Of a DNA stretch of 64,000 nucleotides, positions 36,071 through 48,210 are shown one piece after another. The stretch comes from Rhodospirillales bacterium 70-18 (GTDB lineage Bacteria; Pseudomonadota; Alphaproteobacteria; Acetobacterales; Acetobacteraceae), in NCBI GenBank assembly GCA_001899585.1, contig MKWE01000053.1, positions 95,847-159,846 of the forward strand, in the 5' to 3' direction. Position 1 is the first letter of the stretch. Every line of letters begins with the position of its first letter. The notes below the pieces were generated by a model that did not search any database, was not told the origin of the DNA, and saw only the letters and a list, made by a program, of their open reading frames with translations. The position numbers and the translations under genes were made by a program.

Positions 36071-38125
36071 TCATGCCTTCGATGTCACGCCGATACGGCT
36101 GTCCGGCGCCGAATTCGTCTCCCCGGCCAGGTCCGGCAGCAGCGGCAGCAGCGCCGGCAGGTCGCGCTCGGCCACGCAGACCAGGAACTGCGTCGCATGC
36201 GGTCCCGGCGCGTCCTCGGCATCGGCCAGCGGCAGGCCGTCATGGCCCAGCGGCAGCGCCGCCAGCCCCAGGTCGGCATAGACGCCCAGCAGCCCCGGCC
36301 CGGCCCGCCACACCGCCGGGTCCATCCGCTCCTGCTGCGCCAGGTCGCGCAACCGCCACACCGCGGAGGCACGGTCGCCCGCCGGCCCCACCGGGTCGCC
36401 GATCGCCAGCATCACCCGCCCGATGCGCCGGAACGCGATGCCGGCGCGCTCCGCCTCGCCCCACACCACGCCGTCGGCGCGCGCCGGGTCCCACCCGCCG
36501 GCCGCGAGGTAGCGCATCCGCGTCGCCGCGTCCCACGGCGAGAACGCCACATGCCCCGGGCGCACCAGCCGCCAGATCGCCAGCAGCGCCAGCGCCACGC
36601 TCAGCGCCACCGCCACGCGCAGCGAGTTCGGCACGTTCGGCGACAGGATGGCTGACCACCAGGAATCGTTGTCCAGCCAGCGCAACCGCGGCGCGAAGGC
36701 GGCCAGCGCCACGATGCAGGCCAGCAGCGTCAGCAGCGGCGCCACCGTGCCGGCCTGGAGCGGCTCGGACAGCAGGCGGGCATGCCGGTAGAAGGTGCGA
36801 TGGAACGGTGCGATCGACAGCGCCGCCACCAGCAGCAGCGCCGCGATCCACAGCGGCTCGCCCTGCAGCGCGGTGAACCCGGCTGCGGCGATCAGCAGCA
36901 CCAGCGACAGCGTCCACGCCAGGCTCACCCGCCGCGCCAGGGCGGTGGCCAGCACCATCAGCGCCGCCCCGATCAGGCTGGGCACGAAGTCGCTGGCGCC
37001 GCTCACCAGCTCGGCGAAATCCGGGTCGATCCAGGTGATGGAACTGTCCGACTGCAGCACCCCCAGCGACAGCAGCAGCGCCCCGCACAGCGCCACCGCC
37101 CCGGTGCCGGCGGCGGCGACGAAATCCGGCTGGCTCCAGCTGCCGATCGCCTGCACCCCGCGCAGCCGCGCCGGCCCGCCCAGCAGCCCGCGCCCGCGCA
37201 GCAGGATCTCGTTGCCGGCGAACAGGCTGCCGGCCAGGAACAGCGGGATGACGTAGTAGTACAGCCGGAACACCACGATGGCGCCAAGGATCTGCGGCGG
37301 CGTCAGATAGGGGTCGAGCCCCACCAGCATGGCGGCGTCGAACACCCCCAGGCCGCCCGGCACGTTGGCCGCCAGCCCGGCGGTGTAGCAGGCCACGTAG
37401 ACGCCCAGGAAGCGCAGGTAGTTCAGCCCCGGCGCCGCCGGCAGCAGCGCGTAGAAAATCGCCGCCGTCACCGCCACGTCCACCGTGGCCAGAATCACCT
37501 GCAGGATCGCCATCCGCCAGCCCGGCAGCTCCACCTCGTTGCCGAACACGCGGATCTTGCCCATCACGCGCGACAGCGTGACGTAGGCGGCCACGATCGC
37601 CCACAGCCCGGCGCCGATGGCGTACATGCCCCACAGCGGGATGCGGTCGCCGAAAAACGGCACCGCCTGCGGCTCCAGGAACAGGATGATGCCGCCCAGC
37701 ACCATGCCGCCCAGCCCGAAGGTCAGGCTGCAGAACGCCACCACCTTGCCGATCTGCAGCGGCGTCAGCCCCCAATGGGCGTATAGCCGGTAGCGCACCG
37801 CCGCCCCCGAGACCGCGGCGAACCCCAGGTTGTGCGCCAGCGCATAGGCGCAGAACGAGGCGAACGAGACGCGGCCATAGCTGACCTTGTGGCCGGCATA
37901 GATGGTGCCCAGCCGGTCGTAGAAGGTCAGCACGAAATACGACAGCAGCGTCCACACGAACGAGATGATCAGCGCCGAGCGCGGAATTGCGTCCAACGCC
38001 TTGCGGATATCGGCGATCTTGAGGTTGCGGAATTCCTTCTGCACCACATAGATCGCGCCCACCAGCAGCAGCACGCCCAGCACCGCCGGCACGTGGCGCA
38101 GGATCCGCTTCAGCATACCTCCCAT
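36071..38125 (-). CDS. mprF: MprF-like lysylphosphatidylglycerol flippase, shortened C-terminus
   Basis: The 684-residue membrane protein has an N-terminal flippase (UPF0104-type) domain of about eight helices and a further helical block to about residue 535. A soluble C-terminal region follows that matches only the first GNAT-like half of the MprF synthase (DUF2156): 'MLAIGDPVGPAGDRASAVWRLRDLA', 'GPGLLGVYADLGLAALPLG'. Full-length MprF is about 840-880 residues; the catalytic half binding lysyl-tRNA is missing. The frame ends cleanly, with terB close behind, so no frameshift is evident. It starts 13 bases after class I lysyl-tRNA synthetase. It may retain flippase activity only. Confidence 0.8.
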   Translation of the reverse strand: MGGMLKRILRHVPAVLGVLLLVGAIYVVQKEFRNLKIADIRKALDAIPRSALIISFVWTLLSYFVLTFYDRLGTIYAGHKVSYGRVSFASFCAYALAHNLGFAAVSGAAVRYRLYAHWGLTPLQIGKVVAFCSLTFGLGGMVLGGIILFLEPQAVPFFGDRIPLWGMYAIGAGLWAIVAAYVTLSRVMGKIRVFGNEVELPGWRMAILQVILATVDVAVTAAIFYALLPAAPGLNYLRFLGVYVACYTAGLAANVPGGLGVFDAAMLVGLDPYLTPPQILGAIVVFRLYYYVIPLFLAGSLFAGNEILLRGRGLLGGPARLRGVQAIGSWSQPDFVAAAGTGAVALCGALLLSLGVLQSDSSITWIDPDFAELVSGASDFVPSLIGAALMVLATALARRVSLAWTLSLVLLIAAAGFTALQGEPLWIAALLLVAALSIAPFHRTFYRHARLLSEPLQAGTVAPLLTLLACIVALAAFAPRLRWLDNDSWWSAILSPNVPNSLRVAVALSVALALLAIWRLVRPGHVAFSPWDAATRMRYLAAGGWDPARADGVVWGEAERAGIAFRRIGRVMLAIGDPVGPAGDRASAVWRLRDLAQQERMDPAVWRAGPGLLGVYADLGLAALPLGHDGLPLADAEDAPGPHATQFLVCVAERDLPALLPLLPDLAGETNSAPDSRIGVTSKA

Positions 38126-38138
38126 CTGCCTGCCCGCC

Positions 38139-39728
38139 TTACGCGGCGGAGGCGGGGCGGGCGAGGGCCTGCTCGATCAGGGTGACGGTTTCCGCGATGC
38201 CGTACAGCGCGACGAACTGGCCGAAGCGCGGCCCTTCCTGCTGGCCCAGCAGCACCTGGTACAGGCAGCCGAACCAGGCGCGCAGTTCGGCGAACGGGTG
38301 GCGCTTGCCCACCTCGTAGATCACGTTCTGGATGTCCTCGGCCGATGCGTCGGCGGGCAGGGCGCGCAAATTGTCGGCCAGTTCGCTCAGCGCCGCCCGC
38401 TCCATGGCGTCGGGCTGGCGGTACTGCTTGGCCGGGCGCACGAAGTCCCGGTAATAGGCCAGCGCGTATTCCACCAGCCGCGCCAGGAACGGCATGTCCC
38501 GCGGCGTCGCCTGCGCGTTGTAGCGGCGGATGAAGCCCCACAATATCTCGGGGTTCTCGGCGTTCACCACGCTGGCCAGGTTCAGCAGCATGGCGAAGGA
38601 CAGCGGCGAATGCGCCTCCTGCGGCACGCGGCCGTCATGGATGTGCCAGGCCGGGTTGGCCGGGCGCTCATGCGCCGCCTGGGCATGCGCCTTCAGCGCG
38701 TTGGCCAGGTATTCGTCCACCGCCTTGGGGATCACATCGAAATACAGCCGCTTGGCCCGCTGCGGCTGGTTGAACATGAACTGGCCCAGGCTTTCCGGCG
38801 GCGCGTAGCGCAGCCACTCCTCCACCGACAGCCCGTTGCCCTTGCTCTTGCTGATCTTCTGCGCCTGCTCGTCGAGGAACAGTTCGTAGGTGAAGCCGGT
38901 CGGCGGTTCGCTGCCCAGGATGCGGCAGATCCGGCCCGACAGGCGCACGCTGTCGATCAGGTCCTTGCCGGACATCTCGTAATCCACCCCCAGCGCGTGC
39001 CAGCGCATCGCCCAGTCGGCCTTCCACTGGCACTTCACGGCGCCGCCTGTCACCGGGGTCTCGAAGCGCTCGCCGCTGTCCGGGTCGGTCCAGACGATGC
39101 TGCCGGCCTGCGGGCGCAGCTCGTCGATCCGCACCTGCATCACCACGCCGGTCTTCGGGTGCACCGGCAGGAAGGGCGAATAGGTCGCCTGCCGCTCCGC
39201 CCCCAGGGTCGGCTTGATGACGGCGACGATCTCGTCGTGCTTCGCGAGGATGCTCAGCAGCGCCGCGTCGAACCGGCCCTCGGCGTAGTACTGCGTGGAG
39301 GAGGCGAATTCGTATTCGAAGCCGAAGCTGTCCAGAAACGCCTGAAGTCGCGCGTTGTTGTGCGCGCCGAAACTGTCATGGGTGCCGAACGGGTCGGGGA
39401 TGCGGGTCAACGGCTTGCCCAGGTACTGCGCCAGCATCTCCTTGTTGGGCACGTTGTCCGGCACCTTGCGCAGCCCGTCCATGTCGTCGCTGAAGGCGAT
39501 CAGCTTCGAGGGCAGGCCGGTCAGCTCGGTGAACGCCCGCCGCACCCAGGAGGTGCGCGCCACCTCGCCGAAGGTGCCGATATGCGGCAGGCCGGAAGGG
39601 CCGTAGCCGGTCTCGAACAGCGCCGAGGTCTTGCCGCTGGCGGCCAGGCGCTGGGCGACCTTCTGCGCCTCCTCGAAGGGCCAGGAGCGGGGGGGGGTGG
39701 CGGTGGGCTGGGAAATGGTGCTGGACAT
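38139..39728 (-). CDS. lysS: Lysyl-tRNA synthetase, class I
   Basis: The 529-residue class I LysRS has a HIGH-like 'LPHIGTFGE' and KMSKS-like 'KISKSKGNG', so it is not the class II LysS/LysU enzyme. It charges tRNA-Lys in the cytoplasm. Class I LysRS is typical of archaea, alphaproteobacteria and spirochaetes. The start at 39728 (MSSTISQP) is chosen over 39764. It is divergent from the DinG-like helicase and immediately upstream of the mprF-like gene. Confidence 0.95.
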   Translation of the reverse strand: MSSTISQPTATPPRSWPFEEAQKVAQRLAASGKTSALFETGYGPSGLPHIGTFGEVARTSWVRRAFTELTGLPSKLIAFSDDMDGLRKVPDNVPNKEMLAQYLGKPLTRIPDPFGTHDSFGAHNNARLQAFLDSFGFEYEFASSTQYYAEGRFDAALLSILAKHDEIVAVIKPTLGAERQATYSPFLPVHPKTGVVMQVRIDELRPQAGSIVWTDPDSGERFETPVTGGAVKCQWKADWAMRWHALGVDYEMSGKDLIDSVRLSGRICRILGSEPPTGFTYELFLDEQAQKISKSKGNGLSVEEWLRYAPPESLGQFMFNQPQRAKRLYFDVIPKAVDEYLANALKAHAQAAHERPANPAWHIHDGRVPQEAHSPLSFAMLLNLASVVNAENPEILWGFIRRYNAQATPRDMPFLARLVEYALAYYRDFVRPAKQYRQPDAMERAALSELADNLRALPADASAEDIQNVIYEVGKRHPFAELRAWFGCLYQVLLGQQEGPRFGQFVALYGIAETVTLIEQALARPASAA

Positions 39729-39790
39729 CCGGCGCAAGCTAGGTAGGGGGAATGGCTTGGTCAATCAGCCGCGGTCCTTATAGTGCGTCC

Positions 39791-42637
<2,847 letters not shown>

Positions 42638-42680
42638 CCCCCGCGCGGCCGCCAGATAGGGCGGTTTTCAAGAGAAAATC

Positions 42681-43871
42681 ATGCGAATCCGCCCCGAATC
42701 CCCGGCATTTACCGTCCTGCTCGGCGCCCTGGCCGCGCTGCCGCCGCTGTCCATCGACATGGGGCTGCCGGCGCTCGACCTGATCCGCGCCAGCCTGGAC
42801 GCCACCGCCGAGCAGGCGGCGCTGACGCTGTCGGTGTTCCTGGCCGGGTTCGGCGCGGCGCAATTGCTGGTCGGCCCGCTGTCGGACCGGTTCGGGCGGC
42901 GGCCGGTGATGCTGGGCGGGCTGGGGCTGTACGCGCTGGGCGGCATCGGCTGCGCGCTGGCGCCCTCGATCGGCGCGCTTCTGGGCTTCCGGCTGCTGGC
43001 CGGGATGGGGGCGGCGGGCAGCACCACGCTGGCGATGGCGGTGGTGCGCGATGTGTTCGAGGGCCATGCGGCGCGGGTGAAGATGTCCACCGTGAGCATG
43101 GTGATCACCATCGCGCCGATCATCGCGCCGACCATCGGCGGGCTGATGCTGCTGCTGGGCGGCTGGCGGTTCATCTATTCGCTGCTGGCGGTGACCGGGG
43201 TGGTGCTGCTGGCCACCGTGACCTTCGGCCTGGGCGAGACCAGGCCGGCGGTGCGGGGCGCGCAGCTGGACATCATCGGCCGCTACGCCGCCGTGCTGCG
43301 CCAGCCGCGCACGGTGGGCTATGCGGTGGTCAACGCGCTCGGCTCGGGCAGCCTGTTCGCCTTCATCGCCACCTCGCCGCTGGTGCTGATGGGGCGGATG
43401 GGGGCCTCGGTGGGGCTGTTCGGCGTTCTGTTCGCGCTCACCTCGGGCGGCATCCTGCTGGGCAGCTCGTTCAACAGCTTTCTGGCGCGCCGCCACGTGC
43501 CCGCCGGCCGGCCGCTGGCGCTGGGGCTGATGCTGGCGCCGGTGGCCAGCCTCGGCGCGACCGCCTTCCTGCTGGCCGGGATCGAGCGGCTGGAGACCTT
43601 CGTGCCGTTCATCGTGGTCACCGGCTTCTGCCGCGGCCTGACCAATCCGGCCGCCACCCATGCGGCGCTGGAGCCGGTGCCGGCGCATGCCGGGGTGGCC
43701 AGCGCCCTGATGGGCTGCGGCCAGATGCTCACCGCCGCGCTCTCGGGCGCCGTGGTGGCGGCGCTGTTCCCCGCCCTCGGCGCGCTCAGCATCACGCTGG
43801 CGATGAGCGGCTTCACGCTGGCCGCCCTGGTGGCCTGGCGCGTGGTCGAGGCGTGGAGCGGCCCGGCGTGA
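42681..43871 (+). CDS. MFS transporter, Bcr/CflA family (copy 1)
   Basis: The 396-residue major-facilitator protein has twelve predicted helices. It opens 'MRIRPESPAFTVLLGALAALPPLSIDMGLPAL', typical of Bcr/CflA drug-efflux proteins. Motif A is 'GPLSDRFGRRPVM'. Substrates of the family include bicyclomycin, sulphonamides and chloramphenicol-type drugs; none can be assigned here. It is followed 68 bases later by a close paralogue. Confidence 0.92.
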   Translation: MRIRPESPAFTVLLGALAALPPLSIDMGLPALDLIRASLDATAEQAALTLSVFLAGFGAAQLLVGPLSDRFGRRPVMLGGLGLYALGGIGCALAPSIGALLGFRLLAGMGAAGSTTLAMAVVRDVFEGHAARVKMSTVSMVITIAPIIAPTIGGLMLLLGGWRFIYSLLAVTGVVLLATVTFGLGETRPAVRGAQLDIIGRYAAVLRQPRTVGYAVVNALGSGSLFAFIATSPLVLMGRMGASVGLFGVLFALTSGGILLGSSFNSFLARRHVPAGRPLALGLMLAPVASLGATAFLLAGIERLETFVPFIVVTGFCRGLTNPAATHAALEPVPAHAGVASALMGCGQMLTAALSGAVVAALFPALGALSITLAMSGFTLAALVAWRVVEAWSGPA

Positions 43872-43939
43872 GGATGATTGCAAATTGTTGACCGCGCCGT
43901 GGAACCGGCCAGGATGCCGGCCCGTCCCGCGAGGCCCGC

Positions 43940-45154
43940 ATGCATCTTCGTCCGCAATCCCTGGCCTTCACCGTGCTGCTGGGCGCGCTGGCCGCCCTGC
44001 CGCCGCTGTCGATCGACATGGGCCTGCCGGCCCTGCCGCTGCTGGAGCGCGGGCTGGGGGCGGCGCCGGGGCAGGCGGCGCTGACGCTGTCGCTGTTCCT
44101 GCTCGGCTTCGCGCCGCCGCAACTGCTGATGGGCCCGCTGTCGGACCGTATCGGCCGGCGGCCGGTGCTGCTGGCGGGGCTGGCGGTGTACGCGCTGGCC
44201 GGGCTGGGCTGCGCGCTGGCGCCCTCCATGGGGTGGCTGCTGGTGCTGCGGGTGCTGCAGGGCATGGGGGCGGCGGCGGGCACGGTGCTCGCCTTCGCCA
44301 TGGTGCGCGACGTGTTCCAGGGGCCGCTGGCGCGCATCAAGCTGTCCAGCATCACCATGGTGTTCTCGGTGGCGCCGATGATCGCGCCGATGCTGGGCGG
44401 GCTGATGCTGCGACTGGGCGGGTGGCAGGCGATCTATTGGCTGCTGGGCGTCACCGGGGCGCTGCTGCTGGCCGTGGTGGTGGTGGCGCTGCCGGAGACC
44501 AGGCCGGCGGCGCCCGGTGCGGGCGGCCTGGGGCTGTTGGCGCGCTACGAGACGGTGCTGCGCCAGCGCCGCTGCGTCGGCCATGTCGCCACCACGGCGC
44601 TGAATTTCGGCACCCTGTTCTCCTTCGTCGCCTGCTCGCCGATGGTGCTGATGGGCGACCTGGGCGTGTCGGTCACGGTGTTCGGGGCGCTGTTCGCGGT
44701 CACCAGCTTCGGCATCCTGGCCGGGAGCTGGTGCAACGCCCGGCTGACCCGGCGCGGCATCGACGGCGAGGCGACCATGGATTCCGGCCTGCGGTTGTCG
44801 CTGGCCGCCGGCGTGGCCGCCTCGGCGCTGCTGGCGCTGGGGCTGCTGAGCCTGGCGACGCTGCTGCCGTTCGTGCTGGCGGTGAGCTTCTGCCGCGGCC
44901 TGGTCGGCCCGAACGCCATGCATGCGGTGCTGGAGCCGGTGCCGGAGCATGCCGGCGCCGCCAGCGCCCTGGTGGGCTGCGCCCAGACGCTGATGGGCGG
45001 GCTGGCCGGGGCGGTGGTGGCGCTGCTGTATCCCGCGCTGGGCCCGCTGGGCATGACGCTGGCGATGGCGATGTTCGCCGCCGCGGCGCTGCTGGCGCGC
45101 CGCTATGCCGAGGGCCCCGGCCCCGGCCTGATGCTGGCCCGGCCGGGCCAGTAA
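43940..45154 (+). CDS. MFS transporter, Bcr/CflA family (copy 2)
   Basis: The 404-residue paralogue of the preceding gene starts 'MHLRPQSLAFTVLLGALAALPPLSIDMGLPALPL' and has motif A 'GPLSDRIGRRPVLL'. The two diverge mainly in loops and the C-terminus, consistent with an old tandem duplication and possibly different substrates. It is 27 bases upstream of rmuC. Confidence 0.92.
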   Translation: MHLRPQSLAFTVLLGALAALPPLSIDMGLPALPLLERGLGAAPGQAALTLSLFLLGFAPPQLLMGPLSDRIGRRPVLLAGLAVYALAGLGCALAPSMGWLLVLRVLQGMGAAAGTVLAFAMVRDVFQGPLARIKLSSITMVFSVAPMIAPMLGGLMLRLGGWQAIYWLLGVTGALLLAVVVVALPETRPAAPGAGGLGLLARYETVLRQRRCVGHVATTALNFGTLFSFVACSPMVLMGDLGVSVTVFGALFAVTSFGILAGSWCNARLTRRGIDGEATMDSGLRLSLAAGVAASALLALGLLSLATLLPFVLAVSFCRGLVGPNAMHAVLEPVPEHAGAASALVGCAQTLMGGLAGAVVALLYPALGPLGMTLAMAMFAAAALLARRYAEGPGPGLMLARPGQ

Positions 45155-45181
45155 CCTTTCCTCGCGTAACGGAGCCGGCCG

Positions 45182-46540
45182 ATGTCGCCTGACCTTCTCG
45201 TGTTCGCCGCCATCCTGGTGGGCATCATCGCCGTGCTGGCCATGCTGCTGCGCCAGAGCGCCAGCGTGCAACGGCTGCGCCTGCTGGCCGAACAGGCGCT
45301 GGCCGGCCAGCGCGCCGAGGCCGAGAGCCTGCGCGTGGCGCTGACCGCCGCCGAGCGCGGCCTGTCCGCCGCGCAGGCCACCACCTTCGGCCAGTTGCGC
45401 GGCGAGCTGACCGGCGCCATCGAGGCGCTGCGCGCCGGCCAGGCCGCCCGGCTGGCCGAGATCCAGGGCGGGCTGGCCACCCGCCTGCACGAGGCCGCCG
45501 CCGCCCAGGCCGCCGCCGCCGGGCAGTTGCGCACCGAGGTCGGCGCCGCCATCGCCGACAGCCGCGCGGCGCTGGACCTGCGGCTGCGCGAACTGCGCGA
45601 GGGCAACGAGGCCAAGCTGGCGGAAATCCAGAAGACGGTGAACGAGCAGCTCCACGAGGCGGTGGAGAAGCAGATGTCCGCCAGCTTCACCCGCGTGACC
45701 GAGCAGTTCGCCCAGGTGCAGAAGGCGATGGGCGAGATGCAGGCGGTCGGCGCGCAGATCGGCGACCTCAAGCGGCTGTTCGGCAACGTCAAGACCCGCG
45801 GCGGCTGGGGCGAGGGCCAGGTGCGGGCCATGCTGGACGACATCCTGCCGGAAGGCGCCTACGACACCAACTGGAAGCCGCGCGCCACCTCCGACGACGC
45901 GGTGGAGTTCGCCGTGATCATGCCGGGCCGGGGCGAGGACCGGCCGCGCCTGCCGATCGACGCCAAATTCCCGGTGGAGGACTACGAGCGCATCCTGACC
46001 GCGATCGAGCTTGGCGACGCCGACGCCGAGAAGCTGGCCCGCCGCGCCCTTGAGCGCCGGGTGCGCACCGAGGCGCAGAAGATGCAGGAGAAATACATTG
46101 CCCCGCCGGCCACGGTGGAGTTCGCGGTGATGTACGTGCCCACCGACGGCATCTACACCGAGATCGCCCGCATCGACGGGCTGATCGACGACCTTGGCCG
46201 CCAGCACCGCGTGTTGGTGCTGGGCCCCAGCCTGTTCCCGGCGCTGCTGCACACCATCTTCCTGGGGCACATGACGCTGGCGCTGGAGCAGAAGGCCCAC
46301 GAGGTCAGCCAGTTGCTGGGCGCCACCAAGGCCGAAATGCAGAAGATGGACAAGGTGCTGGAAACGCTGGGCAAGCAGGCCGCCACCTTCTCCAACACCA
46401 TCGAGAAGGCGCGCGTGCGCACCCGGATGGTCGATCGCAAGCTGCGCGGCATCACCGCCGCCGACACCGAGACCACCGCCCGCCTGCTCGGCTCGGTGGA
46501 GGACGGGCTGGCCGAGGAGGAAGAGGAGGAGGCAGGCTGA
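45182..46540 (+). CDS. rmuC: DNA recombination protein RmuC
   Basis: The 452-residue protein has an N-terminal membrane-anchor-like helix (residues 5-20), a long Ala/Glu-rich coiled coil to about 200, then the RmuC nuclease-like core ('[25 protein letters not shown]', '[15 protein letters not shown]'). It is thought to limit DNA inversion and recombination at repeats. 'ACGGAG' precedes the start. Confidence 0.92.
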   Translation: MSPDLLVFAAILVGIIAVLAMLLRQSASVQRLRLLAEQALAGQRAEAESLRVALTAAERGLSAAQATTFGQLRGELTGAIEALRAGQAARLAEIQGGLATRLHEAAAAQAAAAGQLRTEVGAAIADSRAALDLRLRELREGNEAKLAEIQKTVNEQLHEAVEKQMSASFTRVTEQFAQVQKAMGEMQAVGAQIGDLKRLFGNVKTRGGWGEGQVRAMLDDILPEGAYDTNWKPRATSDDAVEFAVIMPGRGEDRPRLPIDAKFPVEDYERILTAIELGDADAEKLARRALERRVRTEAQKMQEKYIAPPATVEFAVMYVPTDGIYTEIARIDGLIDDLGRQHRVLVLGPSLFPALLHTIFLGHMTLALEQKAHEVSQLLGATKAEMQKMDKVLETLGKQAATFSNTIEKARVRTRMVDRKLRGITAADTETTARLLGSVEDGLAEEEEEEAG

Positions 46541-46593
46541 CACGCCCACCCGCCTCGGCTATCCACACACATCGCCGACAGGAGACGACCGCC

Positions 46594-47199
46594 ATGGACA
46601 CCGACGCCAGCCGCTATGTCGCCCACTACCTGGACACCAGCCGCGAGGCGCTGGACGACTTCGCCGCCGACCCGGCGATGCGCGCGCTGATGGTCGCCAT
46701 GGCCGAGGACATCGCCGCCAGCATGCGCGCCGGCGGCAAGCTGCTGATCGCCGGCAATGGCGGCAGCGCGGCCGACGCCCAGCACATCGCCGGCGAGTTC
46801 ATCTCCCGCCTGATGTTCGACCATCCGCCGCTGGCCTCCGTCGCGCTGACCACCGACAGCTCGGCGATCACCGCCACCGGCAACGATTACGGCTATGAAT
46901 TCGTCTTCGAGCGCCAGGTGCGCGGCATCGCCCGGGCGGGCGACGTGTTCCTGGGCATCTCCACCTCCGGCAATTCGCCCAACGTGCTGCGGGCGTTGGC
47001 CGCCGCGCGGGAGATGGGGGTGGTGACGCTGGGCTTTGCCGGCGCCGGCGGCGGCAAGATGGCGGCGTTGTGCGACCGCATCCTGTGCGCGCCCTCCACC
47101 TGGACGCCGATCATCCAGCAGATCCACATCACGGTGGCGCATATCGTCTGCGCGCTGGTGGAGCGGGCGATGTTCCCGCAGGCGGCGCCGAGGATCTAG
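46594..47199 (+). CDS. gmhA: Phosphoheptose (sedoheptulose-7-phosphate) isomerase GmhA
   Basis: The 201-residue SIS-domain protein has '[23 protein letters not shown]' and '[15 protein letters not shown]', the GmhA signature. It converts sedoheptulose-7-phosphate to D-glycero-D-manno-heptose-7-phosphate for LPS inner core. 'AGGAGA' lies before the ATG. Other heptose genes are not in the window. It is convergent with the methyltransferase at 47257. Confidence 0.92.
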   Translation: MDTDASRYVAHYLDTSREALDDFAADPAMRALMVAMAEDIAASMRAGGKLLIAGNGGSAADAQHIAGEFISRLMFDHPPLASVALTTDSSAITATGNDYGYEFVFERQVRGIARAGDVFLGISTSGNSPNVLRALAAAREMGVVTLGFAGAGGGKMAALCDRILCAPSTWTPIIQQIHITVAHIVCALVERAMFPQAAPRI

Positions 47200-47256
47200 C
47201 CGGCGCGCTTTCGTCGTTGGCGCCGCTCGTCGCTGACAAAAACCTGAGCCGATCCG

Positions 47257-48117
47257 TCACTCTTTCTTCAGCACATCCGCCAGCGACACCGTTCCGCTTC
47301 CCCGCGCCGCCGGCTTCGGCTGCCCCTCGGCCGGCGCCCAGCCGGTCAGCATCGCCAGCCGCAGGCTCGCCCGCACCCGCCCGTCCTGCTCGGGCAGGCC
47401 CGCCAGCGCCAGCGGGAACAGCGCGCGGGGCGGCGCCCGGCGGTCGCGCAGCGCCACCGCGTTGGCCTCGCCGGCCGCCCGCAGGTCGCGCAGCAGCGCC
47501 AGCGGGTCGGCGTAGAGCAGCGCGATCTCCTCCACATCGGCCACCGGCAGCGCGAACCCGGCGCGTTGCAGCAGCCCGGCGCAGTCGCGCAGGTCGGGGA
47601 AGGGGGACACGCGCGGCGCGGCGCCGCCGGTGAGCGCCGCCTCCGCCTCGGTCAGCGCGGCGCGGAGTTCGGCCAGCGTGCCCAGCGCCGGCAGGCTGGC
47701 CAGCAGCAGGCCGTCCGGCGCCAGCGCCTGGCGCAGCTGGATCAGCGCGCCGGGCAGGTCGTTCACCCAGTGCAGCGACAGGCTGGCCACCACCAGGTCG
47801 AAGCTGGCGGGCGCGAAGGGCAGGCATTCCTCGTCCGCCGCCACGCAGGGCCCGCCGGAGCGCGCCGCCATGCGCGCCGACAGGTCGCAGGAGACGACAT
47901 GAAGGCCGCGCGCGCGCAGCAGCGGCGCCACCACGCCGCGCCCGCCCACGTCCAGCGCCCGGCCGAACCGGCGCGAGGTGTCGTCCAGCCGGTCGAGCAG
48001 CCGTTCGGCGGCGTCCGCCAGCACCTCGGCCACGCCGCCCACCGTCGCCGCCGCGCGGTCGCGGTGGCGGCGCACGGCGGCGCGGTCGAACACATGCATC
48101 TCGTCCATTCCCGTCAT
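47257..48117 (-). CDS. SAM-dependent methyltransferase (BioC/NDUFAF5-like)
   Basis: The 286-residue class I methyltransferase starts 'MHVFDRAAVRRHRDRAAAT', a BioC/NDUFAF5-like opening. Motif I is 'ALDVGGRGVVAPLLRARGLHVVSCDLS', with 'SFDLVVASLSLHWVNDLPGAL'. NDUFAF5 relatives hydroxylate or methylate arginine of complex I, and BioC methylates malonyl-ACP; which applies is unclear. Adjacent to a divergent rhodanese-comF-grxC block, a conserved alphaproteobacterial neighbourhood. The ATG at 48117 or 48108 may be used. Confidence 0.82.
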   Translation of the reverse strand: MTGMDEMHVFDRAAVRRHRDRAAATVGGVAEVLADAAERLLDRLDDTSRRFGRALDVGGRGVVAPLLRARGLHVVSCDLSARMAARSGGPCVAADEECLPFAPASFDLVVASLSLHWVNDLPGALIQLRQALAPDGLLLASLPALGTLAELRAALTEAEAALTGGAAPRVSPFPDLRDCAGLLQRAGFALPVADVEEIALLYADPLALLRDLRAAGEANAVALRDRRAPPRALFPLALAGLPEQDGRVRASLRLAMLTGWAPAEGQPKPAARGSGTVSLADVLKKE

Positions 48118-48210
48118 GTGCCCGCGCCGGCCGTTGCTGCCAAGGGCGGGGCGGGATTAATGTCCGCGCGACCGCCAGGAGGACCGCCATGACGCCGACC
48201 CGCCCGCCGA

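Noticed and set aside
36000..36071. Frameshifted continuation of the mprF-like gene
   Set aside because: I looked for the missing catalytic half after the stop but found only the short gap before terB, so no simple frameshift explains the truncation.
43319..46549. 1076-residue open frame on the minus strand
   Set aside because: It runs across two transporters and rmuC in antisense and is Gln/His/Arg-rich, an artefact of GC-rich coding.
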